From positions 47,434,663 to 47,498,662 of the forward strand of contig NC_035441.2 in assembly GCF_002127325.2 (NCBI RefSeq): a stretch of 64,000 nt of DNA, written 5' to 3'. Within the stretch, counting starts at the first letter, position 1. Each line of letters starts with the position of its first letter. The position numbers and the translations under genes are program-made. This stretch comes from Helianthus annuus (lineage: Eukaryota; Streptophyta; Magnoliopsida; Asterales; Asteraceae). This document shows, piece after piece, positions 44,259 through 55,384 of this stretch. The notes beneath the pieces are model-generated. The model was given only the letters and a program-made list of their open reading frames with translations. It searched no databases and was not told the origin of the DNA.

Positions 44259-45948
44259 TTAGGTTTGATTAGTCGCATGATAGGTAGTTTATATGCCGTT
44301 GGTAAATTACCAAAATACACTTTTCATACATAATTGGTAATTAAGCATATGTAACCTAAACTTTTGTCACGTAACTGATTATGTAACATAATTAAACATG
44401 TATGGGCATATAATACTTGTCATAGGACTAGTTGGACGTCTCGAACGCGTTTTTGCGCGCACGACGCGTTAAAGTAGCGTAAGCTACCTTAATAGGTCGC
44501 GATGGGTCGATAGCGCTTAGGTTAGGTTTCAATTTAGGATGTAGGCTTTGTTAAACCATATCATATGAGTTCCAACACTCATTTGGTTTACAAGACCTCA
44601 TTCTTTCCGATCGTCCGATTTAGGCGTCTATTGTTTGACTAGTGGTTCAATTACTAGGTGCTGCTTGATTTTCTCTGGTTTACTTGAGCTGTTGAAGTTC
44701 TATTGATTGAGGTTACTTTGCACTACATGTGAGTACGTAGTTCCCCTGTTTTACTGTTTTTAAATGTTTTGGGGTGATTCATATGTATGAAATGTTTTCA
44801 AGGTTTAAACGATGATTTCAAAAACAATTAAAACGATTTTTACTAAACTAATAACGATTTCAATAAAGTGAACAAACTTGTTGATCGTAGTTACATAACA
44901 AATGACATTCATTAGCATTGATCAAGCCGACCAGTATTAGGTTATGGTACCATAGGATCTGACAAATCCTGTTATCTTATTGCACCCATGGTTATGTGTG
45001 GGGGTTGTGGGTAGCGACTGAATCTGATGTTAGTTAACTTACCCTTTGGTGATTTGTTAATGCGAGAAGCGAGATAGTCGAGTCACGAAGGTTTGAATGT
45101 TATTAGCGAGACGACCATAAATAAGTTTTCACAATTAAAACGAGGATGATTTAAACGATTTTAACGAGTTAACGATTTGGAAACGATTTGAACAAGATAA
45201 ACGAATTGGATAAATGATTGGTTTTTGGTTAGTGTTTAGATAACAGGACGGGTGTAATGTGGTGAAAGCATGGTGGATACGCCGCTGGTATTTCCTATAT
45301 ATAAGTGTTTTCATCATATTACATACCGTGGCGTTATTTAGTTCACTTGGGTAAACGATTTTGAAATGATGTCACACAACGATGTTTTTCTAAAAGATAT
45401 AAACCATATGAGTTTTATTAACGAGTTAATACGAGATGTTTTACAAATTGGTTTTCTAAAACAAATGTTTTTGGGTTAAGAATCATGGCTACGAGATTTT
45501 CTAAACTATAACCCACTTGATTTGAGTTGGTTAAATTATGTTGCAATACACTTTTCAAAACGAGGTTTGTATTTTGACTCTTGTAGTCTAATAAAGTGCT
45601 GCAACATGTAAACTAGCCATGATTCCGATACTCTTAATAAACCTATGTACTCGCCAACATTTCTTTGCTGACTTTTTTTTACATATGTTTCAGGTGTTGT
45701 TGATTCATGTGATTTCTAGGATGCATGCGTCACATAGGATCTGGACGAGGCCTTAGTGACATAATAATAGTGATAGTCGATATAAAACTTGTTTGTTATG
45801 TGTTAAGACAATGTTAATGTTTAATATTATCAATAAAACGGAAACTCTTTTTGTATCCATGGTTGTGAAACAATAATTCTGTTACAACACTCCCCGACGT
45901 TTCCGCCACGATTTGTTGTTTTACGTGGTCGGGGTGTGACAGAAGAGT

Positions 45949-45961
45949 TGGTATCAGAGCC
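45949..45961 (+). other. E2 primer-binding site (tRNA-iMet)
   Basis: TGGTATCAGAGCC, seven bases after the LTR end. Its presence shows that an internal region starts to the right of this LTR. Confidence 0.9.
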
Positions 45962-46358
45962 AATGGTTATAGGGAATTAGGTTATTAGTAATGCTTTGAC
46001 CTAGACTATAACTTTTAGGACCCTAACGCAAGTAAATTTACGTTTAGATTTTAAAACAAAACCGTCACCTATCCTTAGGTGATAACCACAATGAGAACAA
46101 AAAATTCGATTCCGCTTTGAAAACTAATCATCTGTTCTAGGATGATTGATTACTAGGTTTTGAACCCTTTGTTATAAGGTTTTGAACCCTTTAAGTTTTC
46201 AAAATCTCGTCAAAGTTTGGGTCTAAATAGTGTGAACACCTGCAAACTGGAAGAGTGAGTGCCTGTACTCTGAGTTTTCTGTCTAAGGCTAGAGTGTTCG
46301 TACAAATCCACATAACCGGACCAATCACTCTTACCTGGGAACTCTTGGGGTGAGTGTT
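45962..46358 (+). other. E2 leader, copy 2, first part
   Basis: About 400 bp without a supported ORF, ending at the E3 insertion (GTGTT, 46354-46358). It resumes at 60404. The words CTCTTGGGGTG near 46342 are where copy 1 joins satellite. Confidence 0.85.
46354..46358. repeat. Target-site duplication of E3 (GTGTT), left copy
   Basis: GTGTT is repeated at 60399-60403. Joining the flanks gives the same leader sequence as around 37836. Confidence 0.92.
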
Positions 46359-49300
46359 TGTCACACCCCGATTTCCACGTGTCACCGGTGGGCCCGGTGT
46401 GGGGTACAGTGACGTAGTTGGCATCGTCATAGACAAACAACACAATATAATAATGCACAGCGGAAGCAGAGTAGATACATTTCAACTTTAAATAAATGAC
46501 ATAATAAACATCATAAATAGTTGAAACGGATCCACAGGCGGATCAAATAAAAATAAGAATAAATTGTTCAACAGTTATTTGTCGTCCGAGCTTGCGAGAC
46601 TATAGTGGACGCTCTTAGGAAACAGCCAGCCTATTTCGTATAGTACCTGCACTTAACCTTTTGGGAAAAATACGTCAGTTTACACTGGTAAATACAAATC
46701 GACTGACTCATTTTGAAAATGATTGAAAATTGATTTAAATGCACAAGGCATAAATATTTTTATTAACTTGGGATATTTATGCAATATAAACTTGTGCACG
46801 AATTACATGCACTCGTATCTTTGGTGGCCCGGGATCTGCTGTCCGGGCTAAAGATTAAATGACACACCACATTAAAGAGTTATACACGCCGAGTGTACGC
46901 CTACACCCCGTGCTCTGGTCGTGGCCATCTCGTAAGATAATGCCAAGGATATCCGGGACACGGTCAATAACCCCCCAAAGCCTAAAGTAAGACAAGACTG
47001 TTTAAACGAGTCGCACAAGCTATTCAAGACTGTACACCCATAAGGTGCAGGACTTGTGCGCCCGATCAAGCGGTATTTTAAATACCGTACCCCAAGCCCG
47101 TATAGGGAAAATAAGTCAAAATGTATTTACCTGAGCAAGTATGTAACACAAACGGTAAGTGTGGTAGCTTTTACTGGGCCTCCTAATCTGGAACAAAGGT
47201 TTATAATTAACCTATTAGATTCCTAACGGGTCTTTTATTTAAGCCTAAGCTTTGACCGGTTAGTTATAAGTATGATACGGTATAAGCGCACGATTAAGCG
47301 AAAGACCGGATAGAATGTGATTTAGACCCGACAAGTTTGAATACTTGTATAATATGGGTATACTAAATACATTCTGGATTTTGAGATAAAAATGATAACG
47401 TTTGACCCGTTTCGGTCAATTTACGCAAACTAGTTACGTAAACCGAACCGAACGCATAAAGGGCGTTACGGGTAGCCAAAGAGTCAAATGCAAGTTCCCT
47501 GAGATAATATGCTTTAAATATGATATAACATCAGTAAGTTATGTTCTATATTGCCCGGAATAATTTTAAACTCAATTTATGCCTTAGAAGGGCATTTTGG
47601 TCATTTAAAAGATTATAAAAGAGTCAAATTAGAAGTCTGAGTTTCGGGTCTGGTTTATACAGAAAATATTCTCTATTTAACATATTATAACAGTAGGGTA
47701 TGACCCATATACCAAACTTAACATTTAAAATCAAACTATGCACCGTAGTGGTATTTTAGTAATTTCACAAGGGCTAAAAATGCCAAAACTGGAAACCTGA
47801 GTTCATATACTTATACTTACAGTTATTATATGAAAATACGCTAATTACATCAGTAGGTATCAGTCTTATATGTTTAAAATGAGTATAACGCTTACTATGC
47901 GTTAAAAACGCTTAAAATACGATTTAGAGCCGTTTCCGGGTTTTCAAAAGAAATCTGGGATTTTTATATTTCCAGAATACTTATCATAATTTGTTCAACA
48001 TATAAAATCAGTAGGAAAAGGTTTCAGGTCAAAAGAATGCATAAAACTCATTTTATGTCTTAAACGGTCAAAACCGACATAAGCCGAAATAACTAAGCGA
48101 TCTAAGATATGATCAGCCAAAAATTAAATAAAAATCATCTAAAATCCCAAAATATTATATAACATCAGTGGGTAAAAAGTTTTGTATCAAAACGTGGCCT
48201 GAAATGGGTTATATGCGAAATGTGTCGTTTATGTAACTTAAGAACATAGTTTTACGCTAATGGCCATAACTCAAAATCTGGACCACCAACTGATCCGAAA
48301 TTTTCGGTGCAAGTTTATATATTAGAAATAAAGATTTCAACTCTTTCACTTTTCTAAAAATCACGTTTTATATCAAAAAGGGCAAAATAGTCAACTTTTA
48401 AGCATAATCGGAAACATGCAAATGAATCGGCTAAGTATAGACTCAAACAACAAAAATTCCAGAGAGTTTTACCAAAATAAAAATGGTCAAAAATACTCTC
48501 CAATACAGATCTCAAACATGCATGTACGAATCCGAATCGATAGTCTACGAATTAGCCGTTTTACAAGACTTTCGGTTCCGATTCGTATCTATACCATAGA
48601 TTGTCGAGTTGATCGTGGTAAAACACATTCTTATATTCATTATAAAGTTATCTATGATGATCAAACAGATTGCATGTCCTTTACATTACCATTTAAGCTA
48701 TTTTTCACAAAAACCATTTCTGTTGACTTTTTAAGAAAGCCTTTGACTCGACAATTAGCATGCAATAAGTGGGAATCAGAGAATACCCTTTTGAGGGTTT
48801 GTTTCCCACATAAATACCAACATATATGTGGTTTCAATTCGAGAAATGACTGAGTGAAACTCGTTTAATCAGAAAGTCAAAGTATAAGAACAATCAGTTT
48901 GACTTTTACTAATAATCGATGCAAGAACGAATTAAAGACTGAATTAGAAGCTTACCAAGGTCCTATTGATGTTTAGCTAACACTAGGAATCGGCCTTGAT
49001 GTCCAGAAATGCTCCAGAGATGCTTGTGAAGTTCTTGCAAGTTGAGAGCTTCTTGGTTACTATGAAAATGTCCAAGAATTGGTCTTTTAATCTGATTTAA
49101 AGCTGGATTTCAGAGGTTACTGTTGTCCTAGCCATGCAAGCAATGTTATTGGAGCAATTGGAGGTGAAAAACAGCTGGTTACCACTCAAATTCGGACCCA
49201 AATCGCTGCTGTTCGCGAAATCCGGAGCTGGGCGCTGGGTCGCGGCCCGCGTAGGACCTCAGGCGGGCGCCTGGGGTCTGCAGTTCCAAAGTTTGCCCAT

Positions 49301-49884
49301 TTGTTGCAGTTTTGGTCCCTGAACTTTGGTTGCGATGATTTGGCCATGAATCTTGACTCGTAAACCCTCGAATCTGGTTTTTAAGGGCCTTGGAGCATTT
49401 ACCTACATGGTAATGTCCTCGGATAATTTTGCGCTCAACCGAAAAGCCATGAAATTCGACGTTGACGCTTTTAGCCCCTCAAGTACGGTTTTGGCCATAA
49501 CTTTCTCATACGTTGACGAAACTTCACGAAATTTTAACCACATATTCTAGTGAGTATATTTTAGCTTCTCAAAGCTTCGGGTCTGCCAAAAGTTCACTCA
49601 GAGGTATAAATTAAACATGTTGACACTTTTGGCCCCTATAGTTTGAAATTCCTCACTTTTGTGCAATTTCCGCGTCGTATGATCCATGAACCATCCGTTT
49701 AAGGTTATAAACATTATGTAGGGTTATCATAGAGTCTATTTATCCATTGTTGACACTTTGGACCCTTACGTTCCATAGTTTTCGCCGTTTGTCACTTTTA
49801 GTCCCTCTAAAGTTCGTTTTCACATACCGGAACCTTATGACACGTGTCAAGACATTATTGGACGAAATTTTTCGAGGTGTTACA
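46359..49884 (-). mobile_element. E3 3' LTR (3526 bp)
   Basis: On the minus strand it starts TGTAACACCTCG and ends CGGGGTGTGACA. It includes five modules of about 160 bp marked by CAGTAG/CAGTGG near 47532, 47691, 47851, 48009 and 48176. A plus-strand ORF (48416-48853) crosses it antisense. No clear TATAAATA is present; an AT-rich ATTAAAAGA near 49085 is a weak candidate. Confidence 0.93.
47500..48200. repeat. Degenerate ~160-bp modules in E3 3' LTR
   Basis: ATCAGTA, CAGTAGGG, CATCAGTAGG, ATCAGTAGG and CATCAGTGGG recur with spacings of 159, 160, 158 and 167 bp. Between them are recurring words such as GCATTTTGGTCATTT and CTGAGTT. The copies are strongly diverged. The same modules are in the 5' LTR about 10514 bp further on, and in E5. 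Confidence 0.65.
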
Positions 49885-49899
49885 TCCTCACCCCCTTAA
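49885..49899 (-). other. E3 polypurine tract
   Basis: TTAAGGGGGTGAGGA on the minus strand, ending at the TGTAACACC start of the 3' LTR. A palindromic CTCGAGGTCGAG lies just upstream. Confidence 0.87.
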
Positions 49900-49920
49900 A
49901 AGAAATCTCGACCTCGAGAT

Positions 49921-52900
49921 TTACTGAAACAAATGGGGATATTTTTCTTGCATCGTGGATTCCACTTCCCACGTGTATTCGGGACCTCTACGGGCATCCC
50001 ATTTGACCTTAACAATAGGCACGTGCTTCCTTCGAAGCTTCTTTACCTGTCGATCCTCAATCGACAAAGGTTTTTCCACAAATTTCAGACTTTCGTCTAT
50101 GTGTATATCTGTATGCGGTATAACCAGTGAATCGTCAGCGAAACACTTCTTCAAATTACAGATGTGGAACACATTATGAATAGCACTAAGCTCTTCAGGC
50201 AAGTTTAACTTGTAAGCGACTGACCCGATACGTTCGATAATCTCGAAAGGTCCTATGTATCTCGGGCTTAGCTTGCCTTTCTTTCCAAATCGCATCACAC
50301 CCTTCCAGGGCGATACTTTAAGCAATACTTTATCACCTACATCGAAGTGAAAGTCTTTGCGCTTAGGGTCCGCATAACTTTTCTGCCTATCCCTGGCAGC
50401 TTTCAAACGATCGCGAATCTGAACGATCTTTTCTGTCGTCTCAAAGACGATATCTGGTCCTGACAACTGGACATCTCCAACTTCTGCCCAACAAATGGGC
50501 GATCTACACTTTCTTCCGTATAAGGCCTCAAAAGGCGCAGCCTTTATGCTGGAATGGTAGCTATTGTTGTAGGAGAATTCAATCAGTGGTAAGTTCTTAT
50601 CCCAACTACCACCCAAATCGATCGCACATGCACGAAGCATGTCTTCCAAAGTTTGAATAGTACGCTCACTCTGACCATCGGTCTGAGGATGATAGGCCGT
50701 ACTAAAATTCAAACGAGTGCCCAACGATTGTTGGAAACTCTTCCAAAAATGCGACGTATATCTAGTATCTCTATCAGAGATAATAGATATGGGTATACCA
50801 TGTAGCGCTACAATCTTATCAACGTATAATTGGGCTAACATATCTGAGCTATACGTCTCCTTGATGGGTAGGAAATGAGCTGACTTAGTCAGTCTATCTA
50901 CTATGACCCATATGGTATCATTTCCCTTTTTCGTCTTCGGCAACTTGGTGATGAAATCCATTGTCACCATTTCCCATTTCCACTTGGGAATTTCAGGTTG
51001 TTGGAGCAAACCTGACGGCTTCTGATGCTCAGCCTTGACTTGCGCACAAGTCAAACATTTAGCTACATGCTCAGCTACTGACTTCTTCAAACCAATCCAC
51101 CAGTAGTTTGCTTTCAAATCCTGGTACATCTTATCAGCTCCAGGATGAACGGAATATTTTGAGCTGTGGGCTTCCTGGAGGATAACATCCCGAAGTCCTC
51201 CATAAACTGGAACCCATATTCGTCCATTTAGTCGTAGCATTCCATCTTTGTCGTAGGATAACTGTTCCTCAGTTACTCCTAACTTTTCTGCAGGATAGTT
51301 AGCTTCCAACACAGCTTCCTTCTGTGCAGCTAACACCCTTTCATTCAAATTATTTCTTATTTCAATGCGCTTGGCATTGATTCTGATTGGTTTCATCCTT
51401 TCCTTTCTGCTTAAGGCGTCGGCAACTACATTGGCCTTGCCTGGATGGTATCTTATCTCACAGTCATAATCGTTTAAAGTTTCCATCCATCGCCTTTGAC
51501 GCATGTTCAATTCCTTCTGATTGAACAGATGCTGAAGACTCTTGTGATCTGAATAAATTATACACTTGGTTCCGTACAAGTAATGTCTCCATAGCTTCAA
51601 AGCAAACACAACTGCACCCAATTCCAAGTCGTGGGTGGTGTAGTTCTTCTCGTGCACCTTGAGCTGGCGAAAAGCGTAGGCAATGACTTTGCCTTTCTGC
51701 ATGAGTACACAGCCCATGCCAGTATGTGATGCATCACAATACACCACAAATTCTTCAATACCATCGGGCAATGTCAACACTGGAGCATTGCTCAACTTTT
51801 TCTTCAAAATGTCGAAGGATTCCTGCTGCTTAGGGCCCCAATCAAACTTAATCTTCTTACGAGTCAACAAAGTTAGGGGCGCAGCAATTCTCGAAAAGTT
51901 CTCGATAAATCGCCTATAATATCCTGCCAATCCGAGGAAACTGCGAATCTCGGTAGGAGTCTTCGGCTCCTGCCAGTTCATGACTGCTTCTACTTTAGCG
52001 GGATCTACTTGGATACCACGCTCGCTTACTACATGTCCAAGGAATTGGACTTCTCGAAGCCAAAATTCACACTTCGAAAATTTGGCATAAAGCTTCTCTT
52101 GACGCAGAAGTTTGAGAATACAACGAAGGTGTTTCTCATGGTCAGCTTGGCTCTTCGAGTAGATAAGGATGTCGTCAATAAAGACGATGACGAATTTATC
52201 TAGATAAGGCTTGCAGACACGATTCATGAGATCCATGAATGCGGCTGGTGCATTGGTGAGCCCAAACGGCATCACTAGGAACTCGTAATGTCCATAACGA
52301 GTCCTAAACGCTGTCTTGTGTACGTCTTCCTCCTTGACTTTCAACTGATGATATCCTGACCTTAGGTCAATCTTGGAGAAATAGCTTGCTCCTTGCAACT
52401 GATCGAACAGATCGTCGATCCTGGGTAACGGATATCTATTCTTGATAGTGACCTTGTTAAGCTCACGGTAATCGATGCACAGACGCATCGATCCATCCTT
52501 CTTTTTAACGAACAAGATTGGCGCTCCCCAAGGAGACGAGCTAGGTCTAATAAAACCCTTAGCTAACAAATCATCCAACTGCGTCCTCAACTCCTTCATC
52601 TCCGTTGGTGCCAATCTGTATGGTGCTCTTGCTACAGGCGCAGCGCCTGGAATGATGTCTATCCGAAACTCCACTTGTCTATCCGGTGGCAAACCGGGTA
52701 GTTCTTCAGGAAATACTTCAGGATATTCTGAGATAACAGGGATATCCTCAATCTTCGGCTTCGGCTCATCAATGGTAACTTGTGCCATATAAATGACACA
52801 TCCTTTCTGCATGCATCTGGATGCCTTGAGCATGGACACTTGCTCCGGCAATCCATGATGGGTATCTCCTTGAATAGTAAGTGACTCACCAGACGGAGTC

Positions 52901-52929
52901 TTCACTATCACCTGCTTTCTATTGCACAA
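49921..52929 (-). CDS. pol: E3 pol: reverse transcriptase, RNase H, integrase, chromodomain
   Basis: 1002 codons without a stop. Reverse transcriptase spans about residues 90-290 with FIDD at 250-253. RNase H spans about 390-510 with D399, E436, D461 and D504. The integrase zinc region has H588, H595, C625 and C628; the core has D658, D719 and E755, the last two separated by 35 residues as in the DD35E family. The chromodomain-like tail covers about the last 60 residues. The frame begins at a TTG codon inside protease, because gag-protease is frameshifted just upstream (near 52937); it would normally be made as part of a polyprotein. All catalytic residues I can check are present, so it is the best candidate in the window for an active enzyme set copying and inserting these elements. 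Confidence 0.95.
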   Translation of the reverse strand: MCNRKQVIVKTPSGESLTIQGDTHHGLPEQVSMLKASRCMQKGCVIYMAQVTIDEPKPKIEDIPVISEYPEVFPEELPGLPPDRQVEFRIDIIPGAAPVARAPYRLAPTEMKELRTQLDDLLAKGFIRPSSSPWGAPILFVKKKDGSMRLCIDYRELNKVTIKNRYPLPRIDDLFDQLQGASYFSKIDLRSGYHQLKVKEEDVHKTAFRTRYGHYEFLVMPFGLTNAPAAFMDLMNRVCKPYLDKFVIVFIDDILIYSKSQADHEKHLRCILKLLRQEKLYAKFSKCEFWLREVQFLGHVVSERGIQVDPAKVEAVMNWQEPKTPTEIRSFLGLAGYYRRFIENFSRIAAPLTLLTRKKIKFDWGPKQQESFDILKKKLSNAPVLTLPDGIEEFVVYCDASHTGMGCVLMQKGKVIAYAFRQLKVHEKNYTTHDLELGAVVFALKLWRHYLYGTKCIIYSDHKSLQHLFNQKELNMRQRRWMETLNDYDCEIRYHPGKANVVADALSRKERMKPIRINAKRIEIRNNLNERVLAAQKEAVLEANYPAEKLGVTEEQLSYDKDGMLRLNGRIWVPVYGGLRDVILQEAHSSKYSVHPGADKMYQDLKANYWWIGLKKSVAEHVAKCLTCAQVKAEHQKPSGLLQQPEIPKWKWEMVTMDFITKLPKTKKGNDTIWVIVDRLTKSAHFLPIKETYSSDMLAQLYVDKIVALHGIPISIISDRDTRYTSHFWKSFQQSLGTRLNFSTAYHPQTDGQSERTIQTLEDMLRACAIDLGGSWDKNLPLIEFSYNNSYHSSIKAAPFEALYGRKCRSPICWAEVGDVQLSGPDIVFETTEKIVQIRDRLKAARDRQKSYADPKRKDFHFDVGDKVLLKVSPWKGVMRFGKKGKLSPRYIGPFEIIERIGSVAYKLNLPEELSAIHNVFHICNLKKCFADDSLVIPHTDIHIDESLKFVEKPLSIEDRQVKKLRRKHVPIVKVKWDARRGPEYTWEVESTMQEKYPHLFQ

Positions 52930-54506
52930 ATCTGGGCTTGGTTACTCGACAACCAATCCATGCCTATCACTATGTCGAATCCAGCTAGCTTAAAGGGAAG
53001 CAAGGATAGCGGGAAAGAATGATTCCTAATGATTCCTAATGGATATAACACATCCATCTAGAACTGTCGAAGCGGTTTCTATGGTTCCATCGGCTAATTC
53101 CACCTCATATTTCACGCTTAAGGTTTTAACAGGAAGGTTCAACAATTTACAAAACTTATCATCTACAAACGACTTATCAGCTCCTGAATCAAACAAGACT
53201 CTAGCAAAAACATCATTTACAAGAAACATACCTGTAATGACGTTGTCGTCAAGAACTGCCTCCTTGGCGTCCATTCTGAAGACTCTCGCATTAGTCTTCT
53301 TCCCATCATCAGCTTTCTTCGCATTCTTTGGGCAGTTTGGCCGAATGTGCCCCTTCTCGTTGCAACCAAAACAAGTTGCATCCTTCATTTTCTTGCAATC
53401 CACAGCTTTATGATCTGTGGACTTGCAGATCCCACAACGTTTCTCGAAAGACTGGGACTTAGACTCCTGCCTGCATCTCCCAAAGTGATGCCTCCTACAA
53501 ACCTTGCATTTGGGTTTCTCACCCGACTGACGATCTCCTTTCTTAGATCCCGACCCTTTTTGGTGGTCGTTGCTCCCTCTGTGTCGTTTCTCAGACCTTC
53601 GTGAGGTGTCATCCTCACGTTTCCTTTTGTTTTCTTCTGAGCTCTTAATAGCTCTCAATCTGACCGCATCTTGAGTGAGGGAGAGGGATAGATCGGCTAC
53701 TGATCTAAATGTAGTAGGCCTTGAAGCCTTGACGCTTGCCTTTATCTCCGGTGCCAGACCCCCAATAAATCGAGCAATCCTACGCGTCTCCGGGGTCACT
53801 AGATAAGGCACTAAACGAGACAAGGTGTTGAACGTAGTGAGATATGCCTGACAATCGAGGTTTTTCATAACCAGGGATACGAAATCCGATTCTATTCTTT
53901 CGACCTCATGCTGCGGACAGAAATTCTCCTTGATCAGTGCTACAAACTGATCCCATGTCATGCTATACAGAGCGGTCTTTCCAGTAGCTTGTAGAAGCGA
54001 CTTCCACCATGCTAACGCGTCTCCCTTGAACGACTGGGACGCGTACTTCACAACATCCCTATCAGCACACCCGCTGATATCAACCACAGTATCCATCTCA
54101 TCAATCCACGTCATACAATCGACGGCTCCCTTTTCCCAGTGAAATCTCTAGGCTTGCAAGATACGAAATACTTGTACGTACAGGACTTGCTGTACGTATC
54201 ATGCTTCAGCTTGACTTCTTGCTTAGGGATACTGCTGTGGTTGGAGGAGTGATTATCATCCTCATCTTTCTTCGGCTCACTCTTTTTAGAAGGTGGCTTA
54301 CTATGAGCCTCAGAATGAGTCTTGGGCTTTACGTGCGTTACTGTTCGGGTCCTACTCCGAGTACCGCTAGATTCCCTGAATTGCCTATCCATAGCTTTGG
54401 CAACAGCGTTATCTATCAGTGCTTACAATTCCTCACCAGTGACGTGAATCCTGGTATTATCTGGGTGCTCCCCAGAATGACTGTTGGTTTCCTCCGATTT
54501 GGCCAT
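52930..54506 (-). pseudogene. gag: E3 gag-protease, four lesions
   Basis: ATG at 54506-54504 (MAKSEETNSHSG). A TAA at 54425-54423 stops it at codon 28. A one-base frame change lies near 54138, between FTGKREPS and MTWIDEMD. The gag core (ALAWWKSLLQ, ENFCPQHE) and knuckles CGICKSTDHKAVDC and CFGCNEKGHIRPNC follow, then protease with LFDSGADKSF. The frame ends at 53026 because of a 10-bp direct duplication, GATTCCTAAT, at 53021-53030 and 53031-53040. The protease tail (FKLAGFDIVIGMDWL) lies in another frame until a further indel near 52937. The product would be capsid, nucleocapsid and protease. The lesions may be real or partly assembly errors. Confidence 0.88.
53021..53040. repeat. 10-bp tandem duplication breaking E3 protease
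   Basis: GATTCCTAAT twice in a row. The insertion shifts the frame right after CVISIRNH and creates the stop at 53026. Confidence 0.9.
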
Positions 54507-55384
54507 CGTAGCTTTAAGCTACAATAAAGGACAAGGTCTATTTTAGAACCTAACAGTATTATCGTTCTAGACGAGTTATTAACCATGGTATCAAGAACCT
54601 TAACAGTTAATTTAATAAATTTCATTCAGGCTCTTATTAGCAATCAAGGAATGAAAATATATATATTGGCTCCATAGGCCTAGTCACTTCGGACAACTTA
54701 CTAAATTATAAATTTAGATTTTTATAGGATTAGAAATTGTATAATTAAACAAATAATCCTTTACTAGGCAGGGAGTCATAAACCACAACTGCCACTATAT
54801 GACATAGTCATAACCCGTAGGTATCAAGTCATAAACAGACTTGTGTACAGATATAATCTGTAGATAATTTTATTAATAAGGGTGGCTTGTGTGATTCCAC
54901 AGATCACGTTTAGCCAGGAATGTTAACATGTTTACAGATGTTAACAGAGATTTGAATCTTTTCAACCAGGTTTTACCATATTGGCTAGGCCTGTAAATAA
55001 GGCATTCAAGCTAGGTTCTACCTTACTAAGATTCTTATTAAAATGGCAAATCAATTAAAAACTGATATTTTCCATTTATTTTAATATTATATTCATGCAC
55101 ATAAATAAAATGAGAAATTCAAATTAACCATTTCAAATCTTAAATAAAGTAACTAGTACATCCTTGCCCTAAACGGGACTTTAATTCAAATAACATGAAT
55201 AACATGCCCGCGCAGGGGCTAAACAAATAACAACAACAACTAAGCAAAACAAACCCACGCAGGGGTTAACAGAACAACATACCCACACAGGGGTAGAATA
55301 AGGGAAATATACCCACGCAGGGGTAGAGTACAGGAATAAATGTCCACACAGGGACACGAGTAAATGAGATAACAATCAAAGGAT
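54507..55384 (-). other. E3 spacer between extra ORF and gag
   Basis: About 880 bp, AT-rich, with no supported ORF. Its part near the extra ORF (55204-55365) holds the CCCCTGCGTGGG-type repeats. Short frames here, such as 55181-55506, only translate those repeats. Confidence 0.7.
55204..55365. repeat. Five CCCACGCAGGGG-like repeats in E3 spacer
   Basis: CCC(G/A)C(G/A)CAGGGG at 55207, 55254, 55282 and 55312, and a weaker TCCACACAGGGA at 55343, spaced 47, 28, 30 and 31 bp. The GC-rich cores stand out in an A-rich background. Confidence 0.8.

Larger units (their letters stand above)
42539..45941 (+). mobile_element. E2 LTR (3403 bp), shared by two internal regions
   Basis: Begins TGTGACAACTG after the polypurine tract and ends GGTCGGGGTGTGACA before the primer site. 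It is therefore the 3' LTR of the left copy and the 5' LTR of the right copy. The last part (from about 45860) is the reverse complement of the E1 left end (21475-21550), showing a common family. A TATA box is at 43651, and the stem-loop series at 43810-44258. No supported gene. Confidence 0.92.

Noticed and set aside
37833..45941. E2 left part as a normal full-length element
   Set aside because: There is no 5' LTR or primer site to the left of gag 1; satellite is fused straight to the leader.
45949..45961. tRNA gene at the TGGTATCAGAGCC sites (also 27094 and 56857)
   Set aside because: Only the 13-base primer site is present; no cloverleaf or anticodon arm surrounds it.
48416..48853. 145-codon plus-strand ORF in the E3 3' LTR, repeated at 58930-59367 in the 5' LTR
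   Set aside because: It is antisense to the element, has no recognisable domain, and is present twice only because LTRs are copies of each other. One of its few changes is a Ser/Arg replacement. Chance is the simplest view.
53039..53604. Plus-strand ORFs opposite E3 gag-protease and pol
   Set aside because: Antisense shadows of the minus-strand gene, without recognisable domains.
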